From positions 1 to 64,000 of the forward strand of contig NZ_JACZCR010000015.1 in assembly GCF_014904735.1 (NCBI RefSeq): DNA of 64,000 nucleotides. Reading direction: 5' to 3'. Positions 26,303-35,996 of this stretch are shown piece after piece. Both the position numbers and the translations under genes were made by a program. Numbering within the stretch: the stretch's first letter is position 1; every line of letters begins with the position of its first letter. The notes under the pieces were generated by a model. That model saw only the letters and a program-made list of their open reading frames with translations. It was not told the origin of the DNA and ran no database searches. Source of the DNA: Microbulbifer hainanensis. Its GTDB lineage: Bacteria; Pseudomonadota; Gammaproteobacteria; Pseudomonadales; Cellvibrionaceae.

Positions 26303-27796
26303 ATGAGCATTGTGGGTCATTTTATTAACGGCCAGACCACCGAAGCGGCAGAGCGCACCCAGGACGTATTCAATCCGGCCACCGGCGAAGTTACCAAGCA
26401 GGTGGCAATCGCTGCGAAAGACACCGTCGAGGAAGCCATTGCCGCGGCCCAGGCCGCCTACCCCGCCTGGCGCAACACGCCGCCGGCCAAGCGCGCCAAG
26501 ATCATGTTCCGCTACAAGCAGCTGCTGGAAGACAACGCCGAGCAGATCTGCGCAATGATCGGTGAAGAGCACGGCAAGATTTCCCACGACGCCATGGGCG
26601 AACTGACCCGCGGTATCGAGAATGTAGACTTTGCCTGCTACGCACCGCAGATGCTGAAGGGCGAGCACAGCCGCAACGTGGGCCCGAACATCGACTCCTG
26701 GAGCGAGATGCAGCCGCTGGGCGTCGTGGCCGGCATTACGCCGTTCAACTTCCCGGCCATGGTGCCGCTGTGGATGTACCCGCTGGCCATCGTCTGCGGC
26801 AATACTTTTGTGCTGAAACCGTCCGAACGCGACCCGTCGGCGGCGCTGTTCCTGGCGCAGCTGATGCAGGAGGCCGGCCTGCCGGACGGCGTACTGAACC
26901 TGGTCAACGGCGATAAAGTGGCCGTGGATACCCTGCTGACCGATGCCCGCGTACAGGCGGTGAGCTTTGTCGGCTCCACACCGATTGCCGAGTACGTCTA
27001 CGCCACCGCTTCCGCCCACGGCAAACGCTGCCAGGCCCTCGGCGGTGCCAAGAACCACGCCATCATCATGCCCGACGCCGATATGGACAACGCTGTGTCC
27101 GCACTGACCGGTGCCGCCTTCGGCTCCTCCGGCGAGCGCTGCATGGCCCTGTCAGTAGCCGTGTGTGTCGGCGACGAAGCGGCCGATACCTTCATCGAGA
27201 AGATGAGTGGCGAAATGCAGAAGCTGAAAGTGGGCGCTTACACCGACAGCAGCAACGACTTCGGCCCGGTGATCACCGAGGCACACAGAAACAAGGTGAA
27301 TGGCTATATCGCCAGCGCCGCGGAACAGGGCGCAACCATCGTGGTGGACGGCCGCAATCCGGCGGTGGAAGGCTACGAGAACGGCTTCTTCGTCGGCGGC
27401 ACCCTGATCGACAATGTGAAGCCGGGCATGACCTGCTACGAAGAAGAAATCTTCGGCCCGGTGCTGCTGGTGGTGCGCGCGAACAGCATGGAAGAAGCCA
27501 TGCAGATGATCAACGATCACGAGTACGGCAACGGTACCTGCATCTTCACTCGCGACGGCGAGGCGGCGCGCTATTTCAGCGACAACATCCTTGTCGGCAT
27601 GGTGGGTATCAACGTACCGCTGCCGGTACCGGTGGCCTACCACAGCTTCGGCGGTTGGAAGCGTTCCCTGTTCGGCAGCCTGTCCGCTTACGGCCCGGAC
27701 GGTGTGCGCTTCTACACCAACCGCAAGACCGTCACCCAGCGCTGGCCGTCCAGCGGCGTGCGCGAGGGTGCGCAGTTCTCCTTCCCGAGTAACTGA
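26303..27796 (+). CDS. mmsA: CoA-acylating methylmalonate-semialdehyde dehydrogenase
   Basis: This is a 497-residue member of the aldehyde dehydrogenase superfamily, MmsA branch. Catalytic Cys280 sits in SSGERCMALSV. The NAD-binding region reads TPFNFPAMVPLWMYPLA, and KPSERDPSAA follows. The enzyme oxidises methylmalonate or malonate semialdehyde to propionyl- or acetyl-CoA with CO2 release. Coming 75 bases after the beta-alanine aminotransferase, it completes beta-alanine degradation to acetyl-CoA; valine breakdown is the other possible use. Length and motifs are normal. It probably shares the LysR-controlled promoter. Confidence 0.96.
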   Translation: MSIVGHFINGQTTEAAERTQDVFNPATGEVTKQVAIAAKDTVEEAIAAAQAAYPAWRNTPPAKRAKIMFRYKQLLEDNAEQICAMIGEEHGKISHDAMGELTRGIENVDFACYAPQMLKGEHSRNVGPNIDSWSEMQPLGVVAGITPFNFPAMVPLWMYPLAIVCGNTFVLKPSERDPSAALFLAQLMQEAGLPDGVLNLVNGDKVAVDTLLTDARVQAVSFVGSTPIAEYVYATASAHGKRCQALGGAKNHAIIMPDADMDNAVSALTGAAFGSSGERCMALSVAVCVGDEAADTFIEKMSGEMQKLKVGAYTDSSNDFGPVITEAHRNKVNGYIASAAEQGATIVVDGRNPAVEGYENGFFVGGTLIDNVKPGMTCYEEEIFGPVLLVVRANSMEEAMQMINDHEYGNGTCIFTRDGEAARYFSDNILVGMVGINVPLPVPVAYHSFGGWKRSLFGSLSAYGPDGVRFYTNRKTVTQRWPSSGVREGAQFSFPSN

Positions 27797-27801
27797 TCGC
27801 C

Positions 27802-27833
27802 CCTGGATCCGCCCGGCAACGGGCGGATCCAGG
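27802..27833 (+). terminator. 14-bp hairpin with GCAA tetraloop after mmsA
   Basis: Perfect stem 27802-27815/27820-27833 closed by a GNRA loop, six bases after the mmsA stop. There is no T run, so it is either a Rho-assisted terminator or a stabilising 3' end. Confidence 0.65.
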
Positions 27834-28037
27834 TTCGTACGCCTGTCAGCCTCCTCTACTTCCCGGATTTGTCCGTGCTGCCTGAATTTCGGCCAAAGTG
27901 CCGCCATCTGCCAAAACGCTTTTCGACACCGCGATAACCTGCGCCAGAACTGCGATGAGTTGCCCGCCTGCTGCGTTCAATCGTGATATAAGTAGCGGTT
28001 TGCTGTAATTCGTACCAAATCCCTTGGGGGGGAAATA

Positions 28038-30731
28038 ATGATTAGAACTGGAAAGTTTGCCGCGACACTACTGTGTAGCGCGGTACTGGCCGCCTGTGGC
28101 CAGGGGCATGAAGAAAAATCCACCAAAACCGAAGCCAGCCCGGCGGTAACCAAGACCGCGGCGGTGCGCGAAGACGTCGCCTCCCTGAGCGAGAGCTACG
28201 CCAAGTTGCGCAAGCAGCAGGTTGCCGATGTGGATTACACTCTGTCGGTAAACCTGGACAAGACCGGCAAGAGCTTCAGCGGAAAAGTGGACGTGCACGC
28301 CAAGCTGAACGGCGCGCCGAAGGAAGCTCTGACCCTGGACTTCATCGACGGCACCGTCGACAGTGTCTCGGTGAACGGCAAAGAAATTCCGGTGGACTAC
28401 AACGATAAGTTCATCACCATTGCACCGGAACACCTGAAGGACGGCGACAACACCATCTCCATCGCCTACCAGCACCCGTATTCCATCGACGGCTCCGGCC
28501 TGTACCGCTTCGAAGATCCGGCGGACGGCAAGGTGTACATGTACACCGATTTCGAGCCCTACGATTCCAACCAGCTGTTCCCGAACTTCGACCAGCCGAA
28601 CCTGAAGGCCACCTACACCCTGACCGTGAAGGCGCCGAAAGACTGGCAGGTAGTGTCTTCCGCCCGAGAAGATTCCAAGAAGGAGCTGGACGACCAGTAC
28701 AACGAGTGGACCTTCCCGACCACCAAGAAATTCTCCACTTACGTGTTCTCCCTGCACGCAGGCCCGTACAAGGTGTGGGAAGACAACAGCGGTGATATTC
28801 CGCTGCGCGTGATGGCCCGCCAGAGCCTGGCGCCGTATGTGAAGGTCGACGACTGGTTCAAGTTCACCCACAAGTCCTTCGACTTCTTCCAGAAGTACTT
28901 CGACGTCAAATACCCGTTCGGCAAGTATGACCAGGTCATCGTGCCCGACTTCAATGCCGGTGCGATGGAGAACGTTGGCGCGGTCACTTTCAGCGAACGC
29001 TATGTCTCCCGCGGTGACAAGACCGAAGCCCAGCGCATGCGCCTGAACAACGTTATCGCCCACGAAATGGCACACATGTGGTTCGGCGACCTGGTTACCA
29101 TGAACTGGTGGAACGACCTGTGGTTGAACGAGAGCTTCGCCACGTACATGGCAAACCTGTCCATGGCCGAGAACAGTGAGTTCAAGGACACCTGGGAAAA
29201 CTTCTACCTGGGCACCAAGCAGTGGGCCTACCGGTCCGACCAGCTGCCCACCACCCACGCGATCCAGCTGCCGGTGAAAAACACTGACGAGGCTTTTGCC
29301 AACTTTGACGGCATCACCTACGGCAAGGGCGGTTCCATCCTGAAGCAGCTGCCCTACTACCTGGGTAAAGAAGAATTCCGCCAGGGCGTGAGCCAATACC
29401 TGAAAGACCTTTCCTACAGCAACTCCACCCTGGACGACTTCATGGGTCACCTGGGCAAGGCCGCGGGCAAGAACCTGGACCAGTGGCAGCAGGAATGGCT
29501 GTACAAGGCCGGCCTGAACACCATCGCCGCCAGCTTCCAGTGTGAAAATGACAAGGTCACCAAGCTGACCCTGACCCAGACCGCACCGGAAGAGTACCCG
29601 ACCCTGCGCGAACAGCAGATCCAGCTGGGCCTGTTCAACATGCAGGACGGCAAGATGGTGCGCACCGACGCCCTGCCGGTACTGTACAAAGGCGCAACCA
29701 CCGAAGTGAAAGACGCAGTAGGCAAAGCCTGCCCGCAGATCCTCTATCCGAACGAGGGCGACTGGGGCTTCGCCAAGGTAACTCTGGATCCGGTGTCTGT
29801 TGACAACATGTCCAAGCACATCAACGACATCGAAGAGCCGTTCACCCGCCTGATGCTGTGGCAGAGCATGTACGACAGTGTCTATGACGCAAAACTGCCG
29901 CTGGACCAGTATGTACACTTCGTGCTCGACAACATGGGCGCCGAGCAAAACATCAACGTCATCCGCATGGGCGCCCGCTACCTGGGTAACGCCTACGGCT
30001 ACCTGAACCAGGTGGAAATCGACGATGCCAAGCGCGACGAGCTGCAGACTGCGATCGAGCAGTTTGCCTGGCAAGAGCTGCAGGCGGCCAAGCCCGGTAG
30101 CGATGCACAGAAAGTCTGGTTCGATACCTTCACCGGTGTTGCCCACAGCGACGAAGCCCTGGCCAACGCCGAGAAGCTGCTGAACGGCGAGCTCGCCATC
30201 GACGGCCTGAAACTCGACCCGGACATGCGCTGGGACCTGGTCGTACTGCAGAACCGCAACCTGTATGGCGACTACCAGAAAGCCATCGACAGTGAACTGG
30301 CCAAGGATAACTCCGACCGCGCGCAGAACTTCGCAATTTCCGCCGAAGCCGTACGCCCGCAACAGGAAGCCAAGGCCAAGTGGCTGGGCAACATCCTCAA
30401 GCAGAACGAGGACTTCAAGCTGAGCCAGCTGAAAGCCGCGGCCTACTATATGTTCCCGTCAGAGCAGTCCAAGTTCTACCAGAACAACCTGCAGAGCATT
30501 CTTGCCGCGATGGACACTGTCAATGCGAGCAACAGCCCGGAATACATCGGCACTTATTCCAGCCTGTTCCCGCTGAGCTGCAGCCAGCAAGGTATCGACC
30601 AGATCAGCAAGGTCCTCGACAGCGGCAAGTCGCTGAACCCGCTGCTGGAGAAAGCGCTGAAAAACCGTCGCTTCGAAAACCAGCGCTGCGTCGCCATGAG
30701 CAAGCTGCTTTCGGAGAAAAAAGAGGGCTGA
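28038..30731 (+). CDS. M1-family aminopeptidase lipoprotein, copy 1
   Basis: This is an 897-residue zinc metalloaminopeptidase of the aminopeptidase N family. The lipobox LAAC puts the lipidated Cys at residue 20, so it is an envelope lipoprotein. GAMEN (308-312) contacts the substrate amino terminus. HEMAH (His342, Glu343, His346) with Glu365 binds zinc. The N-terminal beta domain (45-255), the thermolysin-like domain (255-500) and the helical C-terminal domain are all present. It is expected to trim peptides from outside the cell. The next gene is a tandem paralogue of similar length, and the downstream terminator at 30780 suggests it is transcribed separately. No Gln/Asn position was checked that would fix specificity. 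Confidence 0.95.
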   Translation: MIRTGKFAATLLCSAVLAACGQGHEEKSTKTEASPAVTKTAAVREDVASLSESYAKLRKQQVADVDYTLSVNLDKTGKSFSGKVDVHAKLNGAPKEALTLDFIDGTVDSVSVNGKEIPVDYNDKFITIAPEHLKDGDNTISIAYQHPYSIDGSGLYRFEDPADGKVYMYTDFEPYDSNQLFPNFDQPNLKATYTLTVKAPKDWQVVSSAREDSKKELDDQYNEWTFPTTKKFSTYVFSLHAGPYKVWEDNSGDIPLRVMARQSLAPYVKVDDWFKFTHKSFDFFQKYFDVKYPFGKYDQVIVPDFNAGAMENVGAVTFSERYVSRGDKTEAQRMRLNNVIAHEMAHMWFGDLVTMNWWNDLWLNESFATYMANLSMAENSEFKDTWENFYLGTKQWAYRSDQLPTTHAIQLPVKNTDEAFANFDGITYGKGGSILKQLPYYLGKEEFRQGVSQYLKDLSYSNSTLDDFMGHLGKAAGKNLDQWQQEWLYKAGLNTIAASFQCENDKVTKLTLTQTAPEEYPTLREQQIQLGLFNMQDGKMVRTDALPVLYKGATTEVKDAVGKACPQILYPNEGDWGFAKVTLDPVSVDNMSKHINDIEEPFTRLMLWQSMYDSVYDAKLPLDQYVHFVLDNMGAEQNINVIRMGARYLGNAYGYLNQVEIDDAKRDELQTAIEQFAWQELQAAKPGSDAQKVWFDTFTGVAHSDEALANAEKLLNGELAIDGLKLDPDMRWDLVVLQNRNLYGDYQKAIDSELAKDNSDRAQNFAISAEAVRPQQEAKAKWLGNILKQNEDFKLSQLKAAAYYMFPSEQSKFYQNNLQSILAAMDTVNASNSPEYIGTYSSLFPLSCSQQGIDQISKVLDSGKSLNPLLEKALKNRRFENQRCVAMSKLLSEKKEG

Positions 30732-31041
30732 TCCCCTCACCAGGATAGCGCCCCGGCCACCGTGCCGGGCGCAACCCGGAAAGGCCCTGCGGGGCCTTTT
30801 TTATTGCCCCACGAAAGTGTAATACCCAGAGTTCATCGGATTCAGCTGCTGCGTAGCGAAGAGAAAAATATCTGGGAATAAGGGCTGCGCCGGCCCGTTT
30901 ATCGCAGCACACCATGCGTCCGATGAACAGGCGTGGTATAACCTGTGCCACGAATAAAAACACCAGCCCCCTCAAATAAAACTGTCACCTGGAGGGCAGG
31001 ATATAACTGGACTGGTGTCCGCCTTCAGTTCGGAGATCCCA
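30732..31041. other. Spacer between the two M1 genes
   Basis: About 310 bases containing the terminator at 30780-30804 and, presumably, a promoter for the second M1 gene. A GGAGA ribosome-binding site lies just ahead of 31042. No other gene is seen. Confidence 0.5.
30780..30804 (+). terminator. Rho-independent terminator after M1 copy 1
   Basis: Stem AAGGCCC/GGGCCTT with a TGCG loop followed by TTTT, 48 bases after the stop codon. Confidence 0.85.
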
Positions 31042-33765
31042 ATGAAAATCCATCAGAAATTCGCCACCACACTCCTGTGTACCGCGCTGCTCGCCAGTTG
31101 CGGCCAGGAAAATCCACCGGTACAGAAAGCCAGCGAAGCGCCCGATGCGCCTGCCGCGCCGCAACAGCCGTCGCAACCGGCTGAAGCTGCCAAACCGGTA
31201 CAGATCGTCGAGCGCGCCAACAAGCCGCAGCTCACCGCCGAATACGCAGCCATGCGCAAGCAGCAGATCGCCAACGTGGATTACCAGATCTCCGTGGCGC
31301 TGAGTGGAGATTCAGAAAACTATTCCGGCACCGTGGTCGCCGAGACCACCATCGACAAACCGCTGCAGCAGCCGCTCACCGTCGACTTCAGCGAAGGTAC
31401 CGTGAAGAAGGTCCGGGTCGACGGTCAGGAGATTCCATACGACTACAACGGCAACTTCATCACCATCCAGCCGGATCAGTTGAAAGTTGGCGTCAATGCC
31501 ATCACCGTCGACTTTGAGCACCCCTATTCCAGCGACGGCTCGGGTCTGCACCATTTCAAAGACCCGCAGGATGGCAACGTCTACCTCTACACCCATTTCG
31601 AGCCCTACAAGGCCAACCGCTTCGCCCCGCTGTTCGACCAGCCTGACCTAAAGGCCAGCTATACCGTCGATGTCACCGCTCCGGGCGACTGGCAGGTGGT
31701 CACCACCACCCGGGAAGACAAGGTCGACGAACTGTCAGATGGACGCAAGCACTGGCACTTCCCGGCAACCAAGAAATTCTCCACCTACATCTTCCCCCTG
31801 CACGCGGGTCCTTTTGTCGTGTGGGAAAGCGATGCCGACGGTATTCCGCTGCGCCTGATGGCCCGCAAGAGCCTGGCCGAGAACGTCAAGCCGGACGACT
31901 GGTTCAGCGCAACGCAGCAGGCTTTCGCCTTCTACCAGAAGTATTTCGACATTCCCTACCAGTTCGGTAAATACGACCAGTTGATCGTGCCGGACTTCAC
32001 CATCGGCGCCATGGAAAACGTTGGAGCGGTAACGTTTAACGAAGCCTATGTGTCCCGAGGCGAAAAAACCCAGGCCCAGCGCCAGCGCCTCGCCAATACC
32101 ATCGCCCACGAAATGGCACATATGTGGTTTGGCGACCTGGTCACCATGAAATGGTGGAACGGCCTGTGGCTGAAAGAGAGCTTCGCCACCTACATGGCCA
32201 GTCTCGCGCTGTCGCACAACCCCGACTTCAAGGATGTGTGGCAGAACTTCTATCTGGGTTCCAAGCGCTGGGCTTACGATTCCGATTCCCTGGTCACCAC
32301 GCATCCGATCGAACTGCCGGTCGCCAACACCGATGAAGCATTCTCCAACTTTGACGGCATTACCTATGGTAAGGGCGGCTCCGTGCTGGAGCAGCTGCCC
32401 TACTACCTGGGCAAGGAAGCCTTCCGCCAGGGTGTGAGCAGCTACCTGAAGGATTTCTCGTTCGGCAATGCGGAATTGAAAGACTTTATGGGGCACCTGG
32501 GTAGAGCCGCCAATAAAAACCTGGACGAGTGGACCCAGGCCTGGCTGTACAAGGCCGGCGTGAACACCATCTCCGCCACCTACCAGTGCAAAAACGATAA
32601 AGTCACCTACCTGAACCTGCACCAGACCGCGCCGAAGGAATTCCCGGTGCTGCGCGAACAGAAGGTACAACTGGGGCTCTACCGCATGCAGGACGACCGC
32701 ATGACCCGCGTCCAGGCCCTGCCGGTAGTCTACAGTGGTGAACACACTGAAGTGAAAGAAGCTGTGGGTGCACCCTGCCCGCAGATCCTGTTCCCGAACG
32801 ATGAAGACTGGGGCTACGTCAAAGTCGCGCTGGACGACAAGTCCGTCGAACAGGTTACCCAGCATATCAACGATATCGAGAGCTCCTTTACGCGGCTGAT
32901 GCTATGGCAGAGCCAGTTCGACAGCGTCATTGATGGCAAGCTGCCACTGAACCAGTGGGTTGAGTTCGCCGTCGATAATGCCGGCGCGGAAACCGATATC
33001 AATATCATCCGCCTGATCAGCACCCACCTCCAGAATGCCGCCGCTTATCTGCACCGCATTGACCTGCCCACCGAAGTACGCGAACAACGGTTGCAGGCGA
33101 TCGAGTCTTTCGTCTGGCGCCAGCTCAACAGCGCGCCTGCCGGTAGTGACGCCCAGCAGACCTGGTTCGACACTTTCACTGCGGTCGCCCATTCGAGCAA
33201 GGCCCTGAAAAGTGCCGAGCAACTGCTCACAGGCAGTCTGGAAATCGACGGCCTGCAGATGGACCAGGACAAGCGCTGGGAACTGGTGATACTGCTCAAC
33301 CGTCGCCAGCACGGTGATTACGACAAGTTGTTGCAGGATGAAATGAAGCGGGACAACTCCGCTCGCGGCCAGAATGCCGCCATCAGTGCGCAGGCCATTC
33401 GCCCCACCAAAGAGGCGAAGACCGAGTGGCTGGACAACATCCTCAACAAGCGCGATCAGTACAAGCTCAGCCAGATCAAGGCGGCTGCGCACGCCCTGTT
33501 CCCGGCAGAACAGCTGAACCTGTATCGGGATGTCAGCGCGAAGATCTTCACCGCCGTACCCACGGTTAATGCGACAGACGACACGCTGTACAACAAGGCC
33601 TATGCGCTGGTCTTCCCGATTGTGTGCGACAAGACAGGAATTGCTCAGTACAGCGACGTCCTGGAGCAAAACCCGGACCTGATTCCGGCGCTGGGACGGG
33701 TGCTGAAAAACCGCAAGCAGCAGAGTGAGCGCTGTCTGGCGATGCCGACCACCTATCTGGAATAA
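31042..33765 (+). CDS. M1-family aminopeptidase lipoprotein, copy 2
   Basis: This is a 907-residue paralogue of the preceding gene. Long runs align by eye, including the GAMEN motif, HEMAH (first His at residue 356) and KESFATYM. The lipobox LLASC again places Cys at residue 20, followed by a longer Pro/Ala/Gln-rich linker (about 25-55). The start at 31042 follows GGAGATCCCA; the frame is open upstream to 31015 but without a start that suits the lipoprotein signal. The enzyme is an envelope zinc aminopeptidase. The tandem pair looks like an old local duplication, probably with divided substrate range. Confidence 0.95.
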   Translation: MKIHQKFATTLLCTALLASCGQENPPVQKASEAPDAPAAPQQPSQPAEAAKPVQIVERANKPQLTAEYAAMRKQQIANVDYQISVALSGDSENYSGTVVAETTIDKPLQQPLTVDFSEGTVKKVRVDGQEIPYDYNGNFITIQPDQLKVGVNAITVDFEHPYSSDGSGLHHFKDPQDGNVYLYTHFEPYKANRFAPLFDQPDLKASYTVDVTAPGDWQVVTTTREDKVDELSDGRKHWHFPATKKFSTYIFPLHAGPFVVWESDADGIPLRLMARKSLAENVKPDDWFSATQQAFAFYQKYFDIPYQFGKYDQLIVPDFTIGAMENVGAVTFNEAYVSRGEKTQAQRQRLANTIAHEMAHMWFGDLVTMKWWNGLWLKESFATYMASLALSHNPDFKDVWQNFYLGSKRWAYDSDSLVTTHPIELPVANTDEAFSNFDGITYGKGGSVLEQLPYYLGKEAFRQGVSSYLKDFSFGNAELKDFMGHLGRAANKNLDEWTQAWLYKAGVNTISATYQCKNDKVTYLNLHQTAPKEFPVLREQKVQLGLYRMQDDRMTRVQALPVVYSGEHTEVKEAVGAPCPQILFPNDEDWGYVKVALDDKSVEQVTQHINDIESSFTRLMLWQSQFDSVIDGKLPLNQWVEFAVDNAGAETDINIIRLISTHLQNAAAYLHRIDLPTEVREQRLQAIESFVWRQLNSAPAGSDAQQTWFDTFTAVAHSSKALKSAEQLLTGSLEIDGLQMDQDKRWELVILLNRRQHGDYDKLLQDEMKRDNSARGQNAAISAQAIRPTKEAKTEWLDNILNKRDQYKLSQIKAAAHALFPAEQLNLYRDVSAKIFTAVPTVNATDDTLYNKAYALVFPIVCDKTGIAQYSDVLEQNPDLIPALGRVLKNRKQQSERCLAMPTTYLE

Positions 33766-33773
33766 ATAGGATC

Positions 33774-33810
33774 CGGCAATAGTCCCGGATTACGTCCGGG
33801 ACTATTGCCG
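33774..33810 (+). terminator. Perfect 15-bp hairpin after M1 copy 2
   Basis: Arms 33774-33788 and 33796-33810 are exactly complementary with a seven-base loop, eight bases after the stop codon. There is no T run, so termination is uncertain. Confidence 0.6.
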
Positions 33811-33879
33811 CTTCAGCGCAGCGCCCCTTCACCCGTTATTTCCAAGCGTTACAGATGCATAGCAGATAGAGGTACAGTG

Positions 33880-34365
33880 ATGAACGAAAATAGAAACGCA
33901 AATCCGGCATCCGAATATCAATATGCAGGTTTCTGGATCCGCTTCGGCGCCTCCCTGCTGGATACGCTGATCCTGCTGATTTTCACGCTGCCGCTGCTGG
34001 CAGCGATCTATGGCGATTATTACTGGTCGAGTGCAAGCCTCATCAAGGGGCCGGCCGATGTCCTGATCTCGTACGTGTTTCCCTTTGTGGCAACAATCCT
34101 GTTCTGGATTTACAAATCGGCAACCCCGGGGAAAATGGCGGTAAAAGCACGGATCGTTGATGCCAGAACCGGCAAGGCACCTACGGTGCAACAATCTGTC
34201 ATCCGCTATATAGGCTATATCGTCTCAACCATTCCGCTGTGCCTGGGATTCCTGTGGATTGCCTGGGATTCCAAAAAGCAGGGCTGGCACGACAAAATGG
34301 CGGGTACAGTGGTTATCCGCCCCAAAGATGGCGGTGTTGAAAACGTCGAGTTCTCTGAAACTTAA
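33880..34365 (+). CDS. RDD-family membrane protein
   Basis: This is a 161-residue RDD domain protein. It contains GFWIRFGASLLDTLILLIFTLPLL (the Arg and Asp of the family signature), a second helix around residues 60-80, a KSATPGKMAVKARIVDARTG loop, and a helix around 115-135. The start at 33880 follows AGAGGT; upstream frame sequence is not conserved-looking. RDD proteins are of uncertain function; some are proposed ion exchangers. It opens a run of small envelope proteins but is followed by a terminator, so it is likely its own unit. Confidence 0.9.
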   Translation: MNENRNANPASEYQYAGFWIRFGASLLDTLILLIFTLPLLAAIYGDYYWSSASLIKGPADVLISYVFPFVATILFWIYKSATPGKMAVKARIVDARTGKAPTVQQSVIRYIGYIVSTIPLCLGFLWIAWDSKKQGWHDKMAGTVVIRPKDGGVENVEFSET

Positions 34366-34783
34366 AAAGCCGAGCTGGCATGGTTGGCCCTGACCTTTCA
34401 CCACTTGATCACCCCTATCGCGTATTGGTAATGACGCGCTGAACAAAGGCGCTAATCCGATTAGATCAGTCCATTGTAAAGAGGCCCGCGAAGGCCTCTT
34501 TTGTTTTCTCCAGCCGATAAATTTTCGCCCTGCACAAATCGATTAATTATTGCGCAGCACGTATTACACGACATTTCACAGACTCGCTGAACCCCCGACA
34601 GCATGTTATAAAATACGCCACACACCGGGCTTGATACCGGGCAACCTGACTTCCTCCCGAGAGCCTATTTTGGGGAGCTGTTACAGGGGAGGGATATCCG
34701 TTGCTCGCAGAATCCATCTACTGGAAAGTTGCCGGTGTGTTATCTGGGTTCTTGGAAAAGTTAAACAAAATAGAGAATATACA
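34366..34783. other. Spacer before the DUF4234 gene
   Basis: About 420 bases contain the terminator at 34478-34504 and the promoter region of the next gene. A short inverted repeat (ACCGGGCTTGATACCGGGC, near 34625) is present. No gene seen. Confidence 0.4.
34478..34504 (+). terminator. Rho-independent terminator downstream of the RDD gene
   Basis: Stem AAAGAGGCC/GGCCTCTTT with a CGCGAA loop, then TTGTTTT. Confidence 0.85.
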
Positions 34784-35266
34784 ATGAGTCAAAATCCTTA
34801 TGCCGCACCGAACTCTGAGGTGGCTAGCCATACTGACAGTGAGGGAATGTCTGAGTTCAGCAGGTTCAGTGCCTGGGGAGTCTTTGGACTGTCCCTGATA
34901 ACCCTTGGTATCTACCCGATTTACTGGCTGTATACTCGCGCCAACATCATCAACCAGCACCACGAAAACAAGATTTCCATGGTATGGCTTAACCTGCTGG
35001 TAATCTCCTTCATCATCGCCTTCTTCGGAGGTTTTCTCGGGCAAAGTGCCGCAGTTGCGACACTTCTTCTGGCGACAAACATTGTCTACATGGTTAGCTA
35101 CCTGGCGTCCCTGTTCAAGGTAAGAAATCGGCTGCAGGACATGATGAACGAGCGTTTTGGAGCCAAGTATTCTGTAGGCCCGGTATTGACCTTTTTCTTC
35201 TCGGCAATTTACCTGCAGTACAAGATCAACCAGTGCATTGACGATGCCAATCAGGGCGCCGAGTAA
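34784..35266 (+). CDS. DUF4234-domain small membrane protein
   Basis: This is a 160-residue protein with a polar N-terminal tail (MSQNPYAAPNSEVASH) and three to four membrane helices. The DUF4234-like stretch is GLSLITLGIYPIYWLYTRANIIN, and a second region FGAKYSVGPVLTFFFSAIYLQYKIN resembles the family end. Function is unknown. I choose the ATG at 34784 because the tail-plus-domain layout starts there. The N-terminus resembles that of the next gene's product, although the membrane parts differ. Confidence 0.75.
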   Translation: MSQNPYAAPNSEVASHTDSEGMSEFSRFSAWGVFGLSLITLGIYPIYWLYTRANIINQHHENKISMVWLNLLVISFIIAFFGGFLGQSAAVATLLLATNIVYMVSYLASLFKVRNRLQDMMNERFGAKYSVGPVLTFFFSAIYLQYKINQCIDDANQGAE

Positions 35267-35417
35267 TTTCTAAGCGCATTGCACAGGGAAGTGCCTTGAT
35301 GACCTGAAAATTATATTGATCTAATCTTTCATGTCCTCTCAATCCAGATTTTGTTGATTGCGATTGGATTAGTTGCACTCCCAAAATAAATTAACCTGAT
35401 AAAGGAATATAAAAACA

Positions 35418-35771
35418 ATGAGCCAGGACAATATCTATTCAGCACCGCAAGCAGAAGTCACCCGGAACTCAGAACCGAAAAAAAGAAGCAAACTGCTGAT
35501 TGCTTTCAGTATCTTGCTCGTCGTGATCAACGGGTTCCTGACAGTTCCGTTGATCAGGATTCCGGAAGCGCTCCCACAGGCAAGCGCGCAGGGTTACGTG
35601 ATTGGTCAGTTGAGTTCTGTCATCCTGATTCCCTTCTTGATTGTCGGCCTGTTCCAGATCGGCAAGGGTTTCAGGAACCCAGCGTCTCGCGTCAAGGTTT
35701 TTTTCTGGGCCAGCGTAGTAATACTGCTCTCCAAATTCGGCAATTTACTGACACTGCTTCAGAGTCAGTAA
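35418..35771 (+). CDS. Small membrane protein with an NxYxAPxxEV N-terminal tail
   Basis: This 117-residue protein has three hydrophobic segments (about residues 30-50, 60-80 and 95-115). Its N-terminus MSQDNIYSAPQAEV matches the pattern of the preceding DUF4234 protein. AAGGAA lies about ten bases upstream of the ATG at 35418. No family is recognised for the membrane part. The intergenic gap of about 150 bases before it suggests its own promoter. Function unknown. Confidence 0.65.
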   Translation: MSQDNIYSAPQAEVTRNSEPKKRSKLLIAFSILLVVINGFLTVPLIRIPEALPQASAQGYVIGQLSSVILIPFLIVGLFQIGKGFRNPASRVKVFFWASVVILLSKFGNLLTLLQSQ

Positions 35772-35996
35772 ATAGGGTTGGAAGGTTGCTAATCGGGTGG
35801 GTCTCGACAATTCCGGGCCCACCAGCGAAAAGCCCTGCCCCCCGAACCTTCTCCGCCTGCCTCTAAAAAAGCAGTAACACACGATCAAATATCGAACAAC
35901 TTCGCGACTTTAAGATCAATTTTTTGGCACAAACGGGATTTTGTGCTTACGCTGAATACGAGAGGACATAATAAGAAACCACCGGGAGGGATTCCC

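Noticed and set aside
28068-30362. 764-residue minus-strand open frame
   Set aside because: Antisense to the first M1 gene. Its long openness reflects codon bias, not coding.
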